Shown piece after piece: positions 1 to 12,621 of a stretch of DNA of 64,000 nt. Location of the stretch: positions 1,736,001 to 1,800,000 of the forward strand of contig JAKZHN010000001.1 in the NCBI GenBank assembly GCA_037179335.1, written 5' to 3'. Each line of letters starts with the position of its first letter. The first letter of the stretch is position 1. Position numbers and translations under genes: made by a program. Source of the DNA: Cyclaneusma minus. Its lineage: Eukaryota; Ascomycota; Leotiomycetes; Marthamycetales; Marthamycetaceae. The notes beneath the pieces are model-generated. The model did not search any database. It was not told where the DNA came from and worked only from the letters and a program-made list of their open reading frames with translations.

Positions 1-232
1 AGAAATGCTTCGAAAGCCGTCTCTCATCTCCGTCTTATTGATCTTGCCGAAACCAGGCGTCTAGTTGTCGCGGCCCAGCTCCCAAATCATTGGAGCAGCT
101 CGTGCAGAGATCACCAGCCGCGTGTTGCTCATCCCGACGCCAGCTCAGCTCGACTTTCTTAACCTTCGCCCGGGTCACCATCTAGCTCCAACCCCAGCAA
201 GACGAACACGTGTTCCACAACAGATACTACAA

Positions 233-1546
233 ATGGCGCCGGATCTCAACTCTGTTCCGCCGTCCCCGCGGCCTATGCCTGCCTCTGCTGCCTCTCGCCC
301 CACCTCGACAACTGCCTCGCGGCGACCTTCTTCCTCGTCCGACTTGAACATCTTGCCTTCGAACCAAGCTGCAGTCGCTGCTGGCTCTCCCTCGCTCTCT
401 TCCACCCGACCTTTAGCCTCGACCGGAACCTCTACCACTGCTACAATGCCAGGCGATAACACCGGTGTTGGTCAGGGTCCTGGTCCTCTGAGACATCCCA
501 GGCCGCTGACCGCTGCTGACTTGCATTTGCAATTGGAAAAGGAGCAAGAGGCTGTTGTGGGTATCCCGAGCCCTATGGAAATACTACTTTGCTGTCATTA
601 TCTACCATAAGCACACCTTCACTGACTATATTATTCAATGTAGGTCAATCGCCTTACAAGAGAACTTTCCTTGCTACGCGCCGCCCAAAACGCCTCAGTA
701 GTTTCCAACACTTCCTCTACATCCACAGGATTCCCAGATTCCACCGATCATAATTCCAACCACCTGCTCTCCGGCCCCAACCACCCCGTCCCCTCTCAAC
801 GCCGCCACCAACGTTCCTCCTCATCCACATCCACCCGTTCCAACACAGCAGCGACCACCGCATCTAGCAGCACCGCTGGCTGGACCAATACCTCTCTCGT
901 CGGCAGCACAGCTTCCGGCATTGCCCCTCCCGACCGCATTTCCCGCAACTATGGCCGCGCGGCCATGGAATCTATGCCCATGCCAATTCCCATCAGTCGC
1001 CAGAACAGCATTACCAGTTCACGACGCTCTGGCGCCTCCAGTCCGGCCCCTAGTAGTGCCCACAACAGCTACCAGCATGCCGATCACTTCCCCTATCTGT
1101 ACCACCAGCAACGACCCAACCTGCCGCACCGCGAGCCCTCTGGGGCGTCTACTAGCGGACATATCAGTTCTGCCGTTCACAGTGAAGAAAGTGCTGTGCA
1201 ACCGCCGCACGCGACTACGACCGTGCAACCTACTGGACGATACGAGGAGACTGCGTATCATAGACATGAGTTGGAGGCTGTGAAGCGCGAGAATGAGGCT
1301 TTGAAGAGGAAAATCAGGGAGTTGGAACGTACTCTGAGGGCTAGGAGAGCTAGTGATGCCAGCCGAACCAGAAGCGAGAGTGTGAGCACGACGGCTAGTA
1401 TTAGAGAGGGAGGTATGGCTGGTGGTGGAGTCAGTATTAGTGGAAATGCTGGAAGAGGCAGTGGTGTGGCACCACTTGCTTCTGAGGGTGAAGATGTGAG
1501 GGAGGTTAGAGTTGGCGAGAGTGCTATGAGTGCGGGCTTGAGGTGA
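233..1546 (+). CDS. Ser/Thr-rich coiled-coil protein, uncharacterised
   Basis: Two exons, 233-556 and 644-1546, encode 408 residues. The 87-nt intron has donor GTGGGT, a CTGAC branch-point candidate near 622 and acceptor TAG ending at 643; phase is 0 on both sides. The start is the ATG at 233; the frame stays open upstream but has no earlier ATG that I could support. Two charged heptad-like stretches are visible. One is around residues 94-128 and crosses the intron (LQLEKEQEAV joined to NRLTRELSLL). The other is around 311-345 (ELEAVKRENEALKRKIRELE) and is zipper-like. The rest is Ser/Thr/Pro-rich and probably disordered. I recognise no enzyme domain. The coiled coils suggest dimerisation or scaffolding, which is inference. 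It converges on the methyltransferase-like gene downstream. Confidence 0.8.
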
Positions 1547-2618
1547 GGTGTTAATTGCCTGACTTTGCGCCGTTACTTCATTTGCAGATGTGGAGTCTGC
1601 GAAACGTTTCTTTCTTCCGACACGGCACAAAGCCCTGGGAGTCATTTTATGATGGAATGAGGCTTGACTTTAATATAAAGGTAGGGCGTCTTGGTCGAGG
1701 ATGGGTGCCGATGCCTGACATGGTGGATATACAGCGGGACGAAAAAATCGTATAGGGCTTGTAATTTCGAAGTATGAGAATCATCCTCCTAAGTTACGTA
1801 CTATGACCAACCCGATCACTCTGTTATTGTCCTGTTGGGGAGTGAATCATATCTCGTGACCATATATGACTGACACATGGTCTGCATGACTTTTAAGATT
1901 CACGTGGGCCGTATGATGTATTGTTGATGCAGAAATGCTCAGATTCGCTGAAATAGAGGGGGTATATCTAGCTGTCGCACCGCAGAGACCATGCCCCAAA
2001 ACCTAGCTACAACCCCTATTCCCCAGCAGCAACCAGTTCGTATACCTAAGCATGTTTTCATCCGTCATTCCACATAAAGATATTTCTGCCCGCCTCATCC
2101 TGTATCCCCTTCAACAGCTCCAGTCCCAAATACCAATAGATTAAAACCCGTCTGGAGCCAGTCCTCGGAAGTAGGTTCCAGACCATTCTCGTTGCCAACC
2201 AGTGACTTCGTGCCGAAAGATACGAACAGGTGTGAAGAGAAGATATGGCGTATGATTAGCTCCTGGAAATATATCCCAGAAGCGGAAGGTTGCGAATAGG
2301 CTGGCTTTTGTATAGCTTGCGCCATCTAGTCTCAGATGCAGATTCAACAAGCAAAAAGATGTGTCATATGCTGTGTCCGGGCATCCTTTCGGAGTGCCAT
2401 TATAGGTACTGTACAATCGTTTTAGAACGACCGGAAAATGCGCGATGGTATCCAAAAACTCGCTCGACTCGCTCGCTGAAATCGCTGAAGTCGCTGAATC
2501 TGAGAATTTTCAAAACTCCGTACCGGACTGGTTCCGTAGTGTTATCGTCTTGGACCTGGGACTGGTTTTCCGTCATGCAAAGTCGCTGTCGTATGGCCGA
2601 TTGGTGTCACCTCATTCG
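1547..2618. other. Intergenic region between convergent genes
   Basis: This holds the 3' ends of two convergent genes. I see no supported gene: the open frames here are short and look like chance. A small perfect-period tandem repeat, 3 x 9 bp (TCGCTGAAA, TCGCTGAAG, TCGCTGAAT), lies at 2473-2499. Confidence 0.6.
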
Positions 2619-5600
2619 TCACACCGAGGTCGTCTCCGGTTTCTGCGCGTAGCAAACCAGCAACTTAAAGCTCGTCCCCCACCTCTCACACTCCTCCAAC
2701 ACCCTCTCATCATCCCAGACACTCCCGCTCACCACCTCCCTCTCATAACACCTTGTATACCACCACCTCCCCACCCGCGCCACCATATTCGTGATCGCGC
2801 CATCGCTAGCTGCGCTCTCATCTTTCATCATCTCCGCCAGACTTTTCTCATTTCGCTCATTCTTGCTTTTCTCATTCTTTGCTTCTTTCTTGCCACTTCC
2901 ATCACTGCTGCTATTCCCCGCGTTCGAAGATTTCCTCGACGACGCCACAGCACTAGCAACAGGCACCCCAACCCGACAACTCTTCACGCCCTCAAAACCC
3001 CCCCTTCCCACCTCCCTCAGTATCAAATCACTGGCAGGCGCCAAACTCACTTCCTTCCCCGACATTGCAATCTTCACCTTCAATCCCCTCACCGCTCTCC
3101 TAGTGCGATTCCCCATATTCATCATATCCAAATCCAGTATCGAGAGTTCGAGATATCCGGAAGGTTTGAGTACGCGTTTGCTTTCGGACACGAGGTGTGC
3201 ATAGAGGTCTGAGGAACTGGCGGAGGGGAAGCGGAGCACTACTACGGTGAAGTGGTTGGATGGGAAGGGGAAGGCGGGGAATGCAGAGGCGGAGCCGAAA
3301 ATGTGTTGGGTTTGGCGGTGGTTGGGGGGTGCGGTGAGGTGGGTGGGGGTGTTGGTGGTGGGGCTGGGTGGGACGGGAGTGGGCGTGGGAGAGAGGTTGT
3401 AGAATGTGGCTGAAGGGTAGGTTTCGGCCAGGTAGAAGGACCAGTCGTCTTCAGAACAATGACTGATTGTTAGCAATCTTTTTTTCTTCAGCTTGGGGGT
3501 GTTTGGGACGTGAGAGTAAATGATTTACCATTGCCGAGACCATCGATGACAAGTATCGAATGTTGTTTGGCCGGACCTCCTACTTGCACGATATCATCTT
3601 TGGCGGGGCTGAAAAGGGCATTTGAAAAGGTGAGCCATTTTGCGATGTTCATGGAGCCAACTCGCAGGTTGACTTGAGACATGGGCGACATGGCAAATTG
3701 TTCCGCGGTGGCAGACAGAGATTTCCGAGACCGATCACTGTTCGAATTTGACTTTGAGCTAGACGACGACCTGCGTTGGTCGCTGTTGGAATTGTTGGCA
3801 GCTTCGCTGGACCGGTCCTGGAAGCCGGCAATAAACTCCGTGAATGAGCCTGGTGTGGTGGGAGTGGCGGTCGAATTAAGTGCCTCCTTGAACCTGGCAC
3901 TCAACTCTGGACTGTAGAGACTAGACGTAGCCAGAGCTTGCCGCATAGATATAATCTGCTCATTCCGGTCGTGGGAGCTGGGATGTTCAGGAATGGTTGG
4001 AGATTGTTTGACCATAAATTGTCTGCGTGACTGCGCTTTGCTCTCGTAGTTTTCGTATTGAAAGGGATGGCCTTGAGAAGAAGTGGCGGACGGAGGAACT
4101 TTTACGTGTTCATCACCAATCAAATCGTCGTACTCAATCCACACTTCGTCCTCGCACAATGCTGCGCCTCGCTCTGGAATCACTGCTATAGTACCCTGGA
4201 AGCTTGTCCTCGTAGAGCTGGTAGATGTAGTCGCTTGGGAGCCTTGCCGTGGGGCCATGCGAAAGAACTCGCCTTGTCCCGGTTCTGAATTCTCTGCTAA
4301 CGTAGCTTGTGGTGACTCGTTAGCATATTCGACGGAGTTCAAAGACCTTGGTGGACTAGCTCCAAGTGCAATTGATCGGCGGTCCACGATTGGCGGCAGC
4401 TGTGGTATCGGGTGAGTAGGAGCAACACGCGCAAATGGTCGGGAGAAGGATTTTGGAGAGGTCTGACTTGGTCTGGCAGGAACGACCCGAGGAATTCTTC
4501 CAACATGTGCAAGTCTACTTGGTCGAGCAGGTATCGGATCAGGAGGAGACTTCGGTGCGTCGGGATTTTTCGTAGGCTCAGCAGGTCCTCTGTTCTCCGA
4601 AGCAACAGGCGGCATCATGATTTTCAGCGGATCAGGCGATATGGAATTGTAGGCGTTTTCCGTAGGCCTCGGAAACGGATCTTGCTGCGCCAGATCGGGC
4701 CGCTTCGCTTCGACAGGACTATCAAGGGCAGCTTCCTGCAGAATATTCTCAATATCCGCCAGCTCGACCTTCTCCTCGTCTGGCCAATCCATAAGAGCAT
4801 AATGAGCAATAGGCGGGGGAGATTCTGGCCGGCCGACACATAATACAACAGGCACAGTTGATTCATCAGAAGCACCCTGATCCAGTCTAGTCTGCGAGCG
4901 ACTGAAAGGATTCCAGGTTCTTGGCGACTTCGGAGTCTTTGATAATTTTCTGGGCCTAGATTTCGCCCTTTGAGGTTCAACGGTAGTGGAGCTCTCTGCT
5001 CGAGAATCATCGGAAAAGATGGTCGTATCGTGACTCGTAATTGAAGGCGACATACCACGAGTAGGAATATTGATGGGCTGCGGCAGTTTAGGAGTTTCTG
5101 TTTCTGACAGTTTTAGGCGATGCATCGATCGCCGGAATGCGAGTGAAGGCTTCTGGCGAGCGGCATCTTCGTTTGTTTCGTACAAGCCGAAGGTCTCAGT
5201 CACTCGGAGGTCTATTGGCTGAGGCGTGACTTCTTGCTTTGGTAGCGCCGATGGCCACAACCTCGATCGTGATACCTCTTCCGATGGCAGACGTGACAGG
5301 TAGCTTGCTTGAGAGGCCAGCACAGGCCTAGTCTGTGCCAAGCTTTGGTTGCTCTCCGTTCGCAAGAGAGTCGAGCCTGGATTGCGATTCTCAACAATGC
5401 CACCTCCTCCAGCGATCACAACCGGGCTCATTCTTTCCAAGTAGAACGGATCATGGGCTGTTGGTGAAGTACCAAAGCTTTCATGAGACGTGCTGGCTAC
5501 GCTGGCATTTCGATCGTGTGTCGATGCAAGATTAGTTGCGCTGCTACTCCTTCCTCTCATAGCATAACGACCGTATCCTTCATGGCCTGTACCCGCAGCC

Positions 5601-7267
5601 GGCCCCTTTCTCTGTCCCTTGGCTGTCGTGTCAATTTTTGGCACTTCAGGAGCCGTTTTTGTCCGTCTTGCAAAGAATCCGAACCGCGACTTCGATGTGC
5701 CCGGACTTGGTGTGCGTGTTGTGGGGCTGGAGCGGGTAAGGGACGCTTCTCGTGGGCGCAAGTCTGGCACAACTCCAAGCGCGTTGGTCGCCAGTATCCC
5801 TGACTGTACTTGGGCTGGACTACGCGAGACACCACGAAATGGAGGTTGTGTCGGAATAGTCACATGTAGTTGTGAAGATGGAGACTCAATCGACTTTTTT
5901 CGATTGCTCTGAAAGCTTCTTCGCTTGTCCGAGGATATGCTCAAGCTCGAGAGGTTACTCTGTATGATGGTAGGAGAGACTCCAAAATCAGCTGGCAGAC
6001 TGGGAGCACCTTCTCTGCTCGGCCGAGGGGGTGGAGTCGGTCTTGATAACAGCGGCTGTGGAGTATAGGACGAAGGCGGCCTGGACGAAGTCGGAGACGT
6101 CATTGACAGACCAGCAGAGCTATCAGCCGACTTGGCAGAAGATGTAGAGTCTTGAGATCTCTTGAACTTCTGTGATGACTTGCGCGGAGGGGGGCTTGGA
6201 GGTAGGGGGGACAGCCTCTTCTTCTTCTTCTTTCCATTGGAAGATATCTCAGTCTTCTCGTTATTGGCTTTGACGGTCGAGCCTGAAGATGAAGATGTCA
6301 CAGACTCTCGCAAAGAAGGCAACCCTTGAGGATCTATAGAAATCGGCTCTGCCTCAAGAGGAGTGCTGCCTGCTCGCCGTCTTGTCACAGGAGGTCTGCT
6401 GTTTATGGGACTAGGCTGTCGCAGCCGAGGGGTACCTTTGGGTATCTGCAAAACGCCAGGTGATACTGAAGACATCGAGGTTGGCGTAGTATCTCTGCTA
6501 AATGCACTAGGTCCCGGCGAGTCTGTGAACCGCGCAGAAGAACCTGCACTGTAGCCACTGTAGCTGCTGAGTCGATTATGATTAGATGAAAGTGGGGTAG
6601 GCGGAGGCAGATCTTGTGTTGCTAGCTTGGGGACTTCAGCGGGCAGCTTGAGGGCTTTATACTGAGCCTGTGGTGTGCGAATTCGATATCTGTCCAGTTC
6701 CGGAATGATTTGAGGGGAGCCGGTCCGAACGGATGAATCGACAGTAGAGACTGACTTGGAAAATAGGGCAAGATTCGGGAATTTTTCTGCAGATGACGGG
6801 GCAGAATATGCGTTTGGAGATGTCGAAATTTCTCGGGGAGAGTTGCGAGTGCTGGCATCTTTGCCAATTGACGATTCCTTCCTCCTAAGAACATTCCGAG
6901 ATTGCTGGCGGTTCGGTATTTCGGGAGTGCTTGCTGTAGGCAACGCGGACGACTGAACAAAGCCAAAGCTTGTAGAACGCATGCCTCTCGGTCGTTCCAC
7001 TGGGGAAGTGACAGCCCCAAGTGAAGGGGCTCGCCGTGAGCCAGCTGCCGTCGGTATAGCTCGGGCACGGTGTACACCTGGTCCAACATTCCGAGCATCC
7101 ATCTCTCCCGACAGGTGTGCAATGTCCGTCTCTCGGCGGACAGCCTTATTCGAAGGATTCCTCTGGAGCCCGCTCGTTGGGACTAGTATTCTGGGCGCTT
7201 GTCTTTGAACTCGAGGCATCTCATCTGGCCGATTTGGTGGCGGTGCTCGCACTGGATAAGACGCCAT
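2619..7267 (-). CDS. Large disordered protein with C-terminal methyltransferase-like domain
   Basis: Two exons on the minus strand, 7267-3529 and 3448-2619, encode 1,522 residues. The intron (3449-3528, 80 nt) has donor GTAAAT, branch point GCTAAC and acceptor AAG. Splicing there gives ILVIDGLGN joined to DDWSFYLAETYP, which reads like the first strand-loop of an SAM-dependent methyltransferase fold. A downstream segment LKPSGYLELSILDLDMMN resembles the motif after the catalytic strand of type-11 methyltransferases. This domain covers roughly residues 1,200-1,522. The first 1,200 residues are Ser/Pro/Arg-rich, with a Lys run (GKKKKKRL) and many SP/TP sites, and look disordered. The start is the ATG at 7267 (MASYPVRAPPP); the frame runs further up to a TTG at 7573 but has no other ATG. 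The substrate is unknown. The classical GxGxG is not intact, so catalytic activity is uncertain. Confidence 0.82.
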
Positions 7268-10200
7268 ATCATCACCACGTATTTGGAACGGCTTCTGATC
7301 CTGTACTAAAAAGGTTCGTCCTTCGAAAATATCGACATTCCGGGGAAGAATCGTTGAAGGACATCCATCAAAAGAGCTCCTAGTTTCTGCAGATATCAGC
7401 GATGCAAAAGTCTGAGCGCATTGGAAAGGACGACTGACAGCGAAGCAATTGCTTGAATGCTGTTCCCGAGTTGAATAAACTTGCAGTTGCCAGTTGAGGC
7501 CTTCGGTTGACGGCGATGCGACCTCGACCGCGCCGAGATCATGCAGCTGCAGGGCAACAGCAGTTTTCTCCAATGGCTAAACCCTCCGTTGCAGCGTCGT
7601 ATGCGTGGGGGATCCAATTAAAGGCCGCTCAATATCCAGCAAATGAGATCCCCTCCAACGTGCCGATTATTGAATGCAAGTTGATCGCAAGGTCCAGTCA
7701 GAGATAAACAGATGGCAAAATAGATATCGGTATGAAATTCGGGGAGAAGGAAATTTTTGACGGTCGAAGAAATTAAGGTTGTTTTATGCCGACAGCTTTA
7801 TTTTGCAGATAGACGTTGTGGTGGTGTGCTGAATCGGCCGGGGTCTAGTGCTAGTGTGGATGCCAACCGCGGTAGACACGCGGGCTACAGCTTTAGCCAA
7901 AGGGTCGTGAGCCTCGAGCCGCCGGGGTTCCCCAAATAAAGTCGGTTTGTTCTGATTCGGAGAAGTCGAGCGGGTGGCGTGTGAGCGTGAAGGGGACGTC
8001 GGAACCGGATAGCCGCCCGCGGTGTCCAGCACTGTAATTCGAGAGTGTCGGGCCGTGGTCCTCGTTTGTAGTTGATAGTCGACGAGGAAAGGTAGAAAAC
8101 TGACCTGTAGGCTCTCAGGATGTATATACATAATACCTTTGGGCCTGGTGGCGGCTGAGCCCGGGTACCAGGTCTCTGTTTGTAAGGGTGGAGAACGAGA
8201 CTTCAGGTCACCCAAGCCTCTTGCTGGCTCCGATTTGGTGGACTCGCCGAGAACCTCTCGATGGCAACTGGCAGGCAACAAGCAGCGCAAACGAAGAAGT
8301 ATAACAGTAGGAATAAGACCAAGGCTGGCTGGGTACAGACTACCCGAGACGGTAGCGAGGCTCAGCGCAAAGGACAAAGCAGGGCAACACTGCAGACTGG
8401 AGAACACAGGACTAATTGATGCGGAGCGACGTACAGGTGCTGCGCCGCTGCACTTGGGGCATATGCGTCTATGGGGCATCACTGAAGCCTATGACAAGCA
8501 ACGGAGGGCCGGAGTGACTGCCATTCGTCAAGGCGAAGAAGCAACTGCAGGAGAACTGGAGGTGATTTGATGATGCCTGTGACAATGGGCGGGGCCGGCA
8601 TATTCGCGAAAGGCCGTTGTCTGTGCCGAGCCACTTGAACCTCGGGGTAGGAACAGGCCTTGCAAGGGGGCATGAAGATTCAAAGGGAAAATGTTGGATG
8701 GGATGCATCCAGTAAGTAGACTTACCGTTGGTGCCGTCACTCGCTGTTCCATGATGGGCGCCACCAGTCTCTCATGACTGGAGCGAACAAGTTGTCAGAA
8801 AGTTGACCTGAACCCTGCGTCGCGGGCGCTTGCGACCCCACTTACCCACTATGTTAGCCTACATATATGTGGGCTAGACAGGCGTCTATTTTCGTTGCAA
8901 CACCATCACATACAAACCAACCCTTGGGATGAAAGCCCGGGTTGGATTTGCAATATGCCGCCTGCATATAAGATCATGCTTCCCCCGCTGTTCCGAGTGT
9001 TCTCGTGATGCGGCTCGTGGGGTCGGGGGGCGCGAAGGCAGCCGTTGAACAGACCTGATCTGCCTTCAATGCCTTCAAGTTCAATACAACGACTGCCTGT
9101 CAGACTCGCATACTGTCCCGTCAATGTGGGTGACTGGAGTGCAGAGCACGAGTCTGTCTTTCAGCTCCATTCCCAGCGCCCTCTGGCTCACACCAACATG
9201 CTGTATTCAAGTCTCGCATGTAGAACTCTGCAAGCAGGTACCCGCACAAACACAGAGCCACAGGGAGTTTTGCCTTGAACTTCGACGGTGCTCGATAACC
9301 AATACCTGGTCCGCCACTTGTGTGAGTCGGCATCCAAGATAGCACAAAAACGGTGATGGCTGCCTCTTCCGTTTGACGCGAGATCTCTCACAAAGCCAAA
9401 AGTGATGATTTTTTGATGGGTGGTCGAATCTTTTGGGCAATCCTGGGGCAGAGCCATCTTCTCAACAGCAATTGGTCGTGCTGGTAGCCCTGTCGGCCAA
9501 TGACCACCACCTAGCGCTGCATAAGTGAGCGATGTTAAGAAGGAGATCAAAGAATTAAATGCTTCATTCTGTCTCGCATAACCCACCCAGGCTCGCCTTG
9601 CTTGCGAAATGCGAATTGTGGATCGGGTGGGAAAGAAAACGCGCAATCGATTTTCCAACAATGGGGTGTCGTCGCGATCGGCCGCAGGATCCCAAAAGAG
9701 CATCCTCAGGGCCAGCCCGGAATCCGTGTTTCGTGAAGTGACGAATCCGAGGATCGCAGGCCGGGTTCGCGGGATGATTGGACTGGCCCTTGCCGTCGAG
9801 AAAGGGACGCCATGGCCGCATCACGGAGCTGGAGTGTTGGTTAGGTCTGAGTCAAAGGGGTTAACATTGATCGTCTGTTTGTGGCTACTTACCGTCTGGA
9901 GGCAGCGGTTTGCGTTTGCGAAAGAAGCGGAAGAAGACGGATTCTAGGCGAGAAAATACTGCACAGCCGTATTCCTTGATTGGCCTCCGCGAATTGGCAA
10001 AGTTGCGCTACTGCAATAATTCAGCTCGACATGGATGACGGCGGCGACTTTGGTGTGTTGGCAGTGGCGAAGCTACATATGTGTACTATCGCGAAAGCCG
10101 AGTGACGCAGCGCCGCACAGTGGAGGTCTGGCCGTGTTGGTCAAGAGCTCGATGCGTCAACGTGGCTGGCGGATATCGACATCTTTCCACACATCTCCAA

Positions 10201-10751
10201 GACTGTGGTGTTGAGGATGAGAGACGCTGAAGCACGGCGTTTTCTGTGCCGTCTGCCCCGCGGGCGAAGCGCTGAACGAAGGATCGTTACCAGGATTTCT
10301 GCTCCGGGCGGCCTGTGGAGCCGGCGATCCAAAGTGGGTGCCCGTTCGGGATGTCAAACCCAAAGAAGCTTGGTGCTTTAGCTGTTGGCGACGCTGGGGC
10401 TTGATTCAATAATGCTTTGAAGAGCAGGGTTGTATGCTCTCTCATTTGCTGTCCCCAGAATCCCCTCATCCTCCAGGATCTGATCGGCGGTTCCTCTGTC
10501 GGTCATGTGACGACGAAGTGGTGTTGCTCTGAGACATTCGATGCAGCCCTTTTGGAATCAACGCGGCGCTTAGGCATGAGACGCATGCTGGGAACTGTCA
10601 TGGCGGCATGAGAATGTACATTTATGTGATGTACTTGTGGACATAGCTTGGAGAAGGAGAAGGTTGCGTCTAAAGCGCTTAGCCGCGGCTATTGCGCTTG
10701 GGTGCTGAAAGCCTCCCGCTCTTGGTCTCCTTTACGGCTTCTACTGTCAAG
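7268..10751. other. Long non-coding stretch, no supported gene
   Basis: About 3.5 kb separates the start of the methyltransferase-like gene (reading left) from the 3' end of the FtsJ-like gene. Composition is like the flanking genes, not AT-rich. Open frames of 60-232 codons exist on both strands, but none gives a recognisable domain and many rely on non-ATG starts. Part may be promoter and a long 5' leader of the gene at 7267. Splice-like motifs occur, for example GTAAGT near 8711, so a leader intron or a non-coding transcript is possible but not shown. Confidence 0.45.
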
Positions 10752-11960
10752 TCACCAAGGCGTGGTCCGTCTCACCGGACGGGAAGTCCATACTAGCCTA
10801 CCGGTTGGATCGAATCTTGATCCGCTTCCGGGAGACCTGTCTGCTGCGGAATGCGGATATCCTAAGCTCGACTTCCCATTTAGCTCCTTGATCGGTGTAG
10901 CAGCTTTGGTTGATGCGTCGCTTCTCACTTCTCTTTCAACTCTCTTTTCTCGGCCAGCTCCTTCTTCTCGGCCCAGCTTCTTCTTCTCGGCCAGCTCCTT
11001 GGTCCTTGAAAGTACTAGTTCCTTTCTGGCCAGTGCATCTCTTTGAATCCTCCAGATCGGTCTTCCAAGATCTCGATAATAATCCCCGAAATCTGCTAAG
11101 ACATCATGGACATCGGATCTTTCGACCGGGATCCCATGGTCAGGCTCAGTATCATCACCCAAAGTTGCCCACTGCGATATTTGCTTCCAAGTCGCCACTG
11201 TCTCCTTTGCCGCCTCGGACTGGGGCTTCACATTCTCCATCAAAACATAAAACCACGGCTCAAAACAAGATAACCTAGCTGATTTCCAAGTTCGGAGAAC
11301 AGAAAACTGGCTCATCTCGTATAATAACTTCAAAATGCTCCATTGCTCGAAACCAGTCATACGCACTAAGATTGTGCCACCGTTTTGAACCCGCTGCATA
11401 GCGAGTATTAACTGAGATAATTGCAGCCGCAGCGCCTCCATTCTCTCTCGATACACATATTTCGGGGGGTTGGGTATCAACTGTCCGTCACAGATCACAA
11501 GCTCGGGTCGATGACTTGAAAACAGCCGTCCGGATTTGAACTTTCCATTCGAGATCCTATATTCTTCAGGTAGCATTGTAATGTCTCGTCGCGTGATGGT
11601 GGTTCGACGCAGGAACGATGACCTGTTCATGACAAAGTCTTGGCCTCCTTCATCTGGATGGATCGTAACGCCGTAGACATCGACTAGGGTATTGGATTCT
11701 TTGGTGTTGTGTTTCAAGACGGCCATGGTGAAGCCGCCAGGTGCCATGCATATATCAAGTGCCTTCGCTCTCCCAGTCGCTCCATCGAGGACGCCGGTTG
11801 CTTCTTGCAGCTCATTCGCAACCCTTAGCATATTCCGGAACGCTCTTATGTCTAACTCCGTCCGATTCCTTGCGGGGCGTAGTGGGGGTCCGATGGGAAT
11901 ATGATGTGGAGCGAGAATGAAAAGACTTGGGATGATGAGATGCAAGATGGGATCAGCCAT
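10752..11960 (-). CDS. FtsJ-like (RrmJ-type) methyltransferase domain protein
   Basis: An uninterrupted frame encodes 402 residues. Motif I for SAM binding is clear at residues 67-77 (ALDICMAPGGF). The acidic motif IV is at 154-160 (LVICDGQ), followed by a helix and the strand NGGTILVRMTG. This order is the Rossmann-fold layout of FtsJ/RrmJ 2'-O-ribose methyltransferases, a family acting on rRNA, tRNA or mRNA caps. The K-D-K-E tetrad is not fully visible: the usual lysine after GGT is Arg-Met, so activity is doubtful. The C-terminal tail (about 310-402) is Lys/Glu-rich then disordered. The N-terminus is weak: residues 1-30 are hydrophobic and unlike the family, and the domain seems to start abruptly near RNRTELDIR, so an unseen upstream exon is likely. 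It is divergent from the helicase gene. Confidence 0.75.
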   Translation of the reverse strand: MADPILHLIIPSLFILAPHHIPIGPPLRPARNRTELDIRAFRNMLRVANELQEATGVLDGATGRAKALDICMAPGGFTMAVLKHNTKESNTLVDVYGVTIHPDEGGQDFVMNRSSFLRRTTITRRDITMLPEEYRISNGKFKSGRLFSSHRPELVICDGQLIPNPPKYVYRERMEALRLQLSQLILAMQRVQNGGTILVRMTGFEQWSILKLLYEMSQFSVLRTWKSARLSCFEPWFYVLMENVKPQSEAAKETVATWKQISQWATLGDDTEPDHGIPVERSDVHDVLADFGDYYRDLGRPIWRIQRDALARKELVLSRTKELAEKKKLGREEGAGREKRVEREVRSDASTKAATPIKELNGKSSLGYPHSAADRSPGSGSRFDPTGRLVWTSRPVRRTTPW

Positions 11961-12621
11961 CCCTCAGGCTTCTGCTCTCCCTTGCTTCACGAGTACATGG
12001 GAAACGGCTTGAAAGTTGAGAGTTGAAACATAGTAGGTCCTCTCCCCCTTCCTCTTGGGTTTCTTGATTTGCTGGCGAAGGAGAAATGAGAATCCCTGAC
12101 ACAATTTTGAAGAAGAGTCCGGATAACTGAAAGAAACAAAGAATCAGAAGAAAGCAGAAAGAAATTCAAATGTTGGTAAAAATACAGAACCCGGGTCAAC
12201 GTCAGAGAGGACGAAGGTGCCATGTATGTTCGAAACCTTCAATAGCCGAGATCTAAGGCATTCCGCGTAAGCGTCCCGCTCCCGTGGTGCCCTGTACCCC
12301 TCGTCGCGTCTCTCGCGACTTGAGGCGCGTCCCTTCCAGCTTCACAACCGCAACTTGGCCTCGTTAGCGAGTCAGCCAAAACATACTTTGGCAGCAATGG
12401 CGCCGCGACCTCGAATACCTTGAAATACTGGTTTTTTGCATTCGCACCAGGTCTATGTTCGGACCATTGACATTCTCTTAAGATTCTTTTTACGACTCCG
12501 ATCCTTCGGAAGCGCGCCAACACGAATACGGCGCGTTCATCTTCCGCGCTTGCACACTCCCACTCCAGCGACCAAATTCGCCATCAGAGGAGCCCCTGTA
12601 CTTGCGCCAATTCGAGAAAAG
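11961..12621. promoter_or_regulatory. Divergent promoter region
   Basis: The 661 bp between two genes transcribed away from each other must hold both promoters and leaders. I see no convincing TATA box. The helicase frame stays open from 12424 to its ATG at 12622 without any ATG. A missing 5' exon of the FtsJ-like gene could also lie in this interval. Confidence 0.5.

Noticed and set aside
1019..1645. Antisense frame of 208 codons over the coiled-coil gene
   Set aside because: A shadow of the Ser-rich coding strand, with no independent evidence.
7268..7573. N-terminal extension of the methyltransferase-like protein
   Set aside because: The frame is open but begins only with TTG; the first ATG is at 7267.
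7784..8482. A 232-codon minus-strand frame in the long gap
   Set aside because: No recognisable domain, Ser/Arg/Pro composition as expected from a chance frame in this DNA, and competing frames of similar length on the other strand.
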